From Flavobacterium sp. UBA7663 (GTDB lineage Bacteria > Bacteroidota > Bacteroidia > Flavobacteriales > Flavobacteriaceae), in contig NZ_DLHR01000001.1 in NCBI RefSeq assembly GCF_002483315.1, positions 4,615 to 68,614 of the forward strand: 64,000 nucleotides of DNA, in the 5' to 3' direction. Below, in pieces: positions 60,513 through 64,000 of the stretch (positions within the stretch are counted from its first letter, which is position 1; each line of letters begins with the position of its first letter). The position numbers were made by a program, and so were the translations under genes. Under the pieces are notes generated by a model, which made no database searches, was not told the origin of the DNA, and saw only the letters and a list, made by a program, of their open reading frames with translations.

Positions 60513-61625
60513 ATGGAAGAAAATAATTATTCAGACGATGTTTACGGAAGAGCTCGAGTTCAAGACTCTCCCGAATTAATTGCGTACTACAAAGAATTAG
60601 AGACACTTGGCGCTGGTGCCTTATGGACAGTGGCCAATGATATAGAACCTTGGGAACCACGCTCTTCTTCTGTTCCAATGCTTTGGAAATATGATGATTT
60701 ACGCGAATTAGTCCTAAAATCATCCGAATTAGTAACTCCTGAACAAGCCGGAAGACGCGTAGTGTATTTGGTTAACGATAAACGAAAAGATGTTTCTGCT
60801 GCTGTGGGTTGGTTATACACCGGAATTCAAGTCACGCGTCCTGGAGAAAGTACTTCGGCGCATCGTCATCGTGCTTCTGCCCTACGTTTTATTATGGAAG
60901 GTGAAAAAGGATACACAGTTGTAGATGGCAATAAAATCATGTTAGAAGTCAATGATTTTGTAATTACACCGAATTCCACTTGGCACGAACATGGTGTTGA
61001 GGAAGGTGGAAAAACTTGTATTTGGCAAGATGGTTTGGATATTCCGTTAGTCAATGCTTTAGAAGCGAATGATTATGCGGTTTATGATGGGAAACAACCC
61101 TTAACAGCGCCACTTAATTTTTCACCAATAACATATGGTTGTGCAGGATTAATTCCAGCCGATAAAACTTGGGATAAACCGTATTCTCCGCTATTCAAAT
61201 ATTCTTGGAAAAACGTTTATCCAGCGTTATTAGAAGCACAAAAAGTGAATGAAGTCAATCCTTTTGATGGTATTTTTATGCAATATTCGAATCCGTTAAC
61301 TGGAGGACACGTAATGCAAACTATGGGAGCAGCGATGCAATTATTACCCGCAGGATTCAAAGGAAAAGCACACAAACACACGGGTTCATTTGTGTACCAA
61401 TGTGCGAAAGGAAAAGGCTACACCATTATCAACGGAAAACGTTTTGATTGGAAAGAAAGAGACATTTTCTGTGTTCCGAGTTGGGCTTGGCACGAACATC
61501 ACAACTTATCGGAAACTGAAGAGGCTTGTTTATTCAATTTTAACGATTTACCTGTAATTGAAAAATTAGGCTTATTTCAAGGAAGAGAATTAACAGAAAA
61601 CAATGGACACCAACAAATTCAATAA
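60513..61625 (+). CDS. Gentisate 1,2-dioxygenase (double cupin)
   Basis: A 370-aa bicupin ring-cleavage dioxygenase. The first cupin has the Fe(II) ligands in HRHRASALRFIMEGE and WHEHGVEEGG; the second has HKHTGSFVYQCAKGKG and WHEHHN. Gentisate dioxygenases have this size and motif set; 1-hydroxy-2-naphthoate dioxygenases are close relatives. It would open gentisate to maleylpyruvate. It follows the serine hydrolase gene after 24 nt. Confidence 0.9.
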   Translation: MEENNYSDDVYGRARVQDSPELIAYYKELETLGAGALWTVANDIEPWEPRSSSVPMLWKYDDLRELVLKSSELVTPEQAGRRVVYLVNDKRKDVSAAVGWLYTGIQVTRPGESTSAHRHRASALRFIMEGEKGYTVVDGNKIMLEVNDFVITPNSTWHEHGVEEGGKTCIWQDGLDIPLVNALEANDYAVYDGKQPLTAPLNFSPITYGCAGLIPADKTWDKPYSPLFKYSWKNVYPALLEAQKVNEVNPFDGIFMQYSNPLTGGHVMQTMGAAMQLLPAGFKGKAHKHTGSFVYQCAKGKGYTIINGKRFDWKERDIFCVPSWAWHEHHNLSETEEACLFNFNDLPVIEKLGLFQGRELTENNGHQQIQ

Positions 61626-61664
61626 AAACAAAAACTTAGCGCTCTTTGCGTTTAAATAAAGAAT

Positions 61665-62573
61665 ATGAAACTACTTACTTACAAAACACAAGATACTGAG
61701 CCTCGTTTAGGCTTTATTCATAACAACCAAGTCATCGATATGCAAGATTTTGGTGATATTTCTAATTTTCCATTACCAAATGATATGTTGGAATTAATTG
61801 ATATGGGATTTGAAATCATTGCTGAAATTACCGAAATGATTGCGGAAACTTCTGAAAATTTCTTCGAAGAAATTGCCTATGATATGGAGGAAGTTACCGT
61901 TTTGGCTCCCATCGAAAAACCAAGAAAAAACATCATTGGAATTGGTTTGAATTATACCGAACACGTGGCAGAAAGCGCTCGCACTTTAGATACCACAGGA
62001 AAGCTTCCAACAAAACCGATTATCTTTTCAAAACCACCAACAACCGTTACCGCTACGAATACTCAAATCATCAAAAATACGAAGCTAACTTCGCAATTGG
62101 ATTGGGAATGTGAATTGGCGGTAATCATCTCAAAGAAAGGAAAATACGTAACAAAATCTGAAGCATTGGATTATGTATTTGGATATACAGTGATTAATGA
62201 TATCTCTGCCCGTGATTGTCGTCGTGAAGGCCAATGGATTGTTTCTAAAGGTCAAGATACATTCGCTCCAATGGGACCTGTTATTGTTACGAAAGACGAA
62301 ATCGAAAACCCACACAATTTGAATTTATCATTAAAAGTGAATGGAGTTGAGAAACAAAATTCAAATACAAAATTTATGTTGTTCAACATCAACGATTTAA
62401 TTGAAGATTTAAGTACTGTTTTCACTTTAGAAGCAGGTGATATCATTGCAACCGGAACTCCAGCAGGAGTTGGCGCAGGTCGCGACCCACAAGAATGGAT
62501 GTATGATGGTGATGTTGTTGAGGCAACAGTGGAAGGAATTGGTACAATAGTAAATACAATTAAAGAAATATAA
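61665..62573 (+). CDS. Fumarylacetoacetase-family hydrolase (maleylpyruvate type)
   Basis: A 302-aa FAH-family enzyme cleaving a diketo-acid. Key segments are GIGLNYTEHVAES, FSKPPTTVTATNTQI, WECELAVII (metal Glu), INDISARDCRREGQW and GTPAGVGAGRDPQEW. Placed after gentisate dioxygenase it would hydrolyse maleylpyruvate or fumarylpyruvate. Because no maleylpyruvate isomerase gene is seen and a maleate isomerase follows, direct cleavage to maleate and pyruvate is favoured. Confidence 0.9.
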   Translation: MKLLTYKTQDTEPRLGFIHNNQVIDMQDFGDISNFPLPNDMLELIDMGFEIIAEITEMIAETSENFFEEIAYDMEEVTVLAPIEKPRKNIIGIGLNYTEHVAESARTLDTTGKLPTKPIIFSKPPTTVTATNTQIIKNTKLTSQLDWECELAVIISKKGKYVTKSEALDYVFGYTVINDISARDCRREGQWIVSKGQDTFAPMGPVIVTKDEIENPHNLNLSLKVNGVEKQNSNTKFMLFNINDLIEDLSTVFTLEAGDIIATGTPAGVGAGRDPQEWMYDGDVVEATVEGIGTIVNTIKEI

Positions 62574-62581
62574 TAAAAGTA

Positions 62582-62634
62582 TTCAGTCGCAGTTTTCAGT
62601 TTTCAGACTGCTAACTGTGACTGAGACTGTAAAC
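62582..62634. repeat. Palindromic spacer repeat with CAGT motifs
   Basis: CAGTCGCAGTT and AACTGTGACTG arms (one G-U pair) and nested TCAGTTTTCAG form an imperfect palindrome between the FAH and maleate isomerase genes. It belongs to the same class of short operon-spacer palindromes as those at 24198 and 58194, with different sequence. Confidence 0.5.
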
Positions 62635-62642
62635 TTTTAAAC

Positions 62643-63389
62643 ATGAAATACAGAATCGGCCAAATAGTTCCATCCTCAAACGTAACGATGGAAACCGAAA
62701 TACCAGCAATTTTCCGTTCTCGTGAAACCATTTTACCGGAACGTTTTACGTTTCACAGCAGTAGAATGCGCATGAAAAAAGTAACCAAGGAAGAACTCGA
62801 AGCCATGGATGCCATGAGTTTAAAATGTGCACAAGAACTTTCCGATGCTCATGTTGATGTAATGGGTTATGCTTGTTTAGTAGCCATTATGAGCATGGGA
62901 CGAGGCTATCATTGCGTTTCGGAAGTGAATTTACACCAAGAAACTGTAGCGAATGACTTCCCTACTCCTATTGTAACTTCTGCTGGAGCTTTGATTAACG
63001 GATTAAAGGTTTTAGGTGCGAAACAAATTTCAATTATTACACCTTATATGCGACCGTTAACGGATATGGTGGTCGATTATATCGAAAATCAAGGTATTAA
63101 AGTGAAACAAAGTATTGCTTTAGAAATTCCAGACAATTTAGAAGTTGCGGCTCAAAATCCAATGAATTTGTTAGAAATCTATAAACAATTGGATTTAACA
63201 GATGTCGACGTTTTAGTGGCTTCAGCTTGTGTACAAATGCCATCATTAGAAGCTATCGATTTGATTCAAGCAGAATGCGGTATTCCTGTTACTTCAGCAG
63301 CAGTTTGTACGACGTATGAAATGATGAAAAAATTAGGAATCGAATCAAAATCAGCTATTGGAGGCGAATTGTTAAGTGGAAAATATTAG
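62643..63389 (+). CDS. Maleate cis-trans isomerase
   Basis: A 248-aa Asp/Glu racemase-superfamily enzyme converting maleate to fumarate. The two catalytic cysteines are visible as Cys78 (GYACLVAIMSMG) and Cys196 (SACVQMPSLEAID), close to the Cys76/Cys194 pair known from Nocardia maleate isomerase. PSSNVTMETEIPAI near the N-terminus is family-typical. With the FAH-family hydrolase it completes conversion of the gentisate ring-cleavage product to pyruvate and fumarate, which enters the citric acid cycle. Confidence 0.9.
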   Translation: MKYRIGQIVPSSNVTMETEIPAIFRSRETILPERFTFHSSRMRMKKVTKEELEAMDAMSLKCAQELSDAHVDVMGYACLVAIMSMGRGYHCVSEVNLHQETVANDFPTPIVTSAGALINGLKVLGAKQISIITPYMRPLTDMVVDYIENQGIKVKQSIALEIPDNLEVAAQNPMNLLEIYKQLDLTDVDVLVASACVQMPSLEAIDLIQAECGIPVTSAAVCTTYEMMKKLGIESKSAIGGELLSGKY

Positions 63390-63447
63390 AATATTAATTC
63401 ATAAATATAGTTTAATTTTTAGCTGAAATTTCTCTAAAAACAAAATA

Positions 63448-63480
63448 AAAAAACCGTCTCGGATTATGAGACGGTTTTTT
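63448..63480. terminator. Bidirectional terminator after the aromatic cluster
   Basis: A perfect 13-bp stem (63448-63460, 63468-63480), loop of 7 nt, with A and T runs on both sides. It separates the plus-strand maleate isomerase gene and the convergent minus-strand collagen-like gene. Confidence 0.9.
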
Positions 63481-63501
63481 TTGTGAATAATATAAAGTTA
63501 T

Positions 63502-64000
63502 TTATTTAATTTCCTTAACTACAATTTTACCAATTAAGTTTACATCTGTACCTTGAGTTTTCTCTAGTTCTATATTAACGTCCGTTGATGGTTTGAACAA
63601 AAAGTTTGTAGTTGCTAAGTTATAAGAAACATCAGAACCACCTTGTCCAAAATAAATTTCAGTTCCAAGATATTGACTATTTGTAGCATCTTTCATTCTA
63701 AATGTATGACCTCCAGTGGCATTATAAATATAGAAAGAAACCGTAACCTCATACATTTTATTAGCATGTAATGTTATTGATGATCCATTCATAACAACTC
63801 CGTTAACATATGTAGCTGCAGGAAACATTGAAGTTAATGTTTGAGCTCCCAACGTACTTGAGTTACCAATATAGGCATAGGCATATTCTGGCATTGTTGA
63901 AACTCCTGTTGCACTAATCACACCCCCTGCAATGTTTATTCCAGAACCTGCTGTGTAAGTTCCTGCTGGACCTTGTGGACCCATCGGACCTGTTGCTCCA
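63502..64000 (-). CDS. Collagen-like repeat protein, truncated by window edge
   Basis: The C-terminal part of a larger protein. The reading frame is open to the window edge, and the last bases encode Gly-x-y triplets (GATGPMGPQGPAGT), so the true start lies outside. The remaining 150 residues form a compact beta-rich C-terminal head with the NSSTLGAQTLTSMF and HANKMYEVTVSFYIYNATGG segments, like C1q/TNF-type trimeric heads. It is probably a surface or spore/adhesin-type protein with a collagen-like stalk. An in-frame Met at 63984 is not the real start. Confidence 0.8.
   Translation of the reverse strand, partial: GATGPMGPQGPAGTYTAGSGINIAGGVISATGVSTMPEYAYAYIGNSSTLGAQTLTSMFPAATYVNGVVMNGSSITLHANKMYEVTVSFYIYNATGGHTFRMKDATNSQYLGTEIYFGQGGSDVSYNLATTNFLFKPSTDVNIELEKTQGTDVNLIGKIVVKEIK

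Noticed and set aside
63982..63984. Start codon of a 160-aa protein at the right edge.
   Set aside because: The frame continues upstream with Gly-x-y triplets to the window edge, so this Met is internal.

Overview
The window is an AT-rich chromosomal segment from a member of the Bacteroidota, most likely family Flavobacteriaceae and close to Flavobacterium. This rests on Bacteroidota-type promoters (TTG, about 19 nt, then TAnnTTTG), family-typical architectures (CusA fused to a TolC-like domain, DUF4266/DUF3570 with ApbE, DUF4212 beside ActP, a sodium-symporter/histidine-kinase fusion), and signal peptides ending in FSQ or FAQ. No rRNA, tRNA or CRISPR array was seen.

Layout. 0-4 kb (minus strand): an envelope/membrane gene group with a small winged-helix regulator, a Coq4-like protein, a YiiX-like hydrolase and a CreD-like protein; two near-identical 19-bp palindromes look like operators. 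4-6.4 kb: a DUF1801 protein and an LTA-synthase-like sulfatase. 6.5-9.5 kb: thioredoxin, ApbE, DUF4266, DUF3570. 9.5-19 kb: a two-component system split by a CDF metal exporter, then a heavy-metal RND efflux operon. 19-26.5 kb: a complete histidine operon (GDCBHAF-IE) behind a leader peptide with five consecutive His codons and a terminator/antiterminator pair. 26.5-32.5 kb: housekeeping genes (thioesterase, DUF2461, OmpA, MscS, VTT/DedA-like).

32.6-38.8 kb holds the most unusual element. It is a compact 6.2-kb, one-direction gene block between two directly repeated 28-bp sites that look like XerC/XerD dif sites. It encodes a gene II-like replication protein, two or three tiny early proteins, a 251-aa candidate capsid protein, several small proteins with single membrane segments, and a lytic transglycosylase. 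It also has a 320-nt structured non-coding region and a predicted short RNA. It resembles neither a microvirus (no large capsid protein) nor an inovirus (no Zot-like ATPase). I read it as a dif-integrated small provirus, probably of a tailless, possibly membrane-containing ssDNA phage such as the FLiP or Cellulophaga ssDNA phage groups. The family assignment is inference.

38.9-41.4 kb: a cNMP/CBS/DUF294 protein and a DEDDh exonuclease. 41.5-53 kb (minus strand): an acetate/propionate module with acetyl-CoA and propionyl-CoA synthetases, a response regulator, a symporter-kinase fusion, ActP with its DUF4212 partner, a porin and a zinc-ribbon/HTH protein. 53.2-63.4 kb (plus strand): an aryl-CoA pathway with CoA ligase, fused FAD monooxygenase/OYE enzyme, thioesterase, gentisate-type dioxygenase, FAH-family hydrolase and maleate isomerase, plus a nitrilase and a serine-hydrolase lipoprotein. 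It appears to convert salicylate or anthranilate (possibly from nitriles or esters) through gentisate to pyruvate and fumarate. The window ends inside a collagen-like surface protein gene.

Intergenic spaces carry short palindromic repeats, including a 95-bp cruciform-like element at 45.7 kb. All positions and motifs were read by eye; no searches were run.
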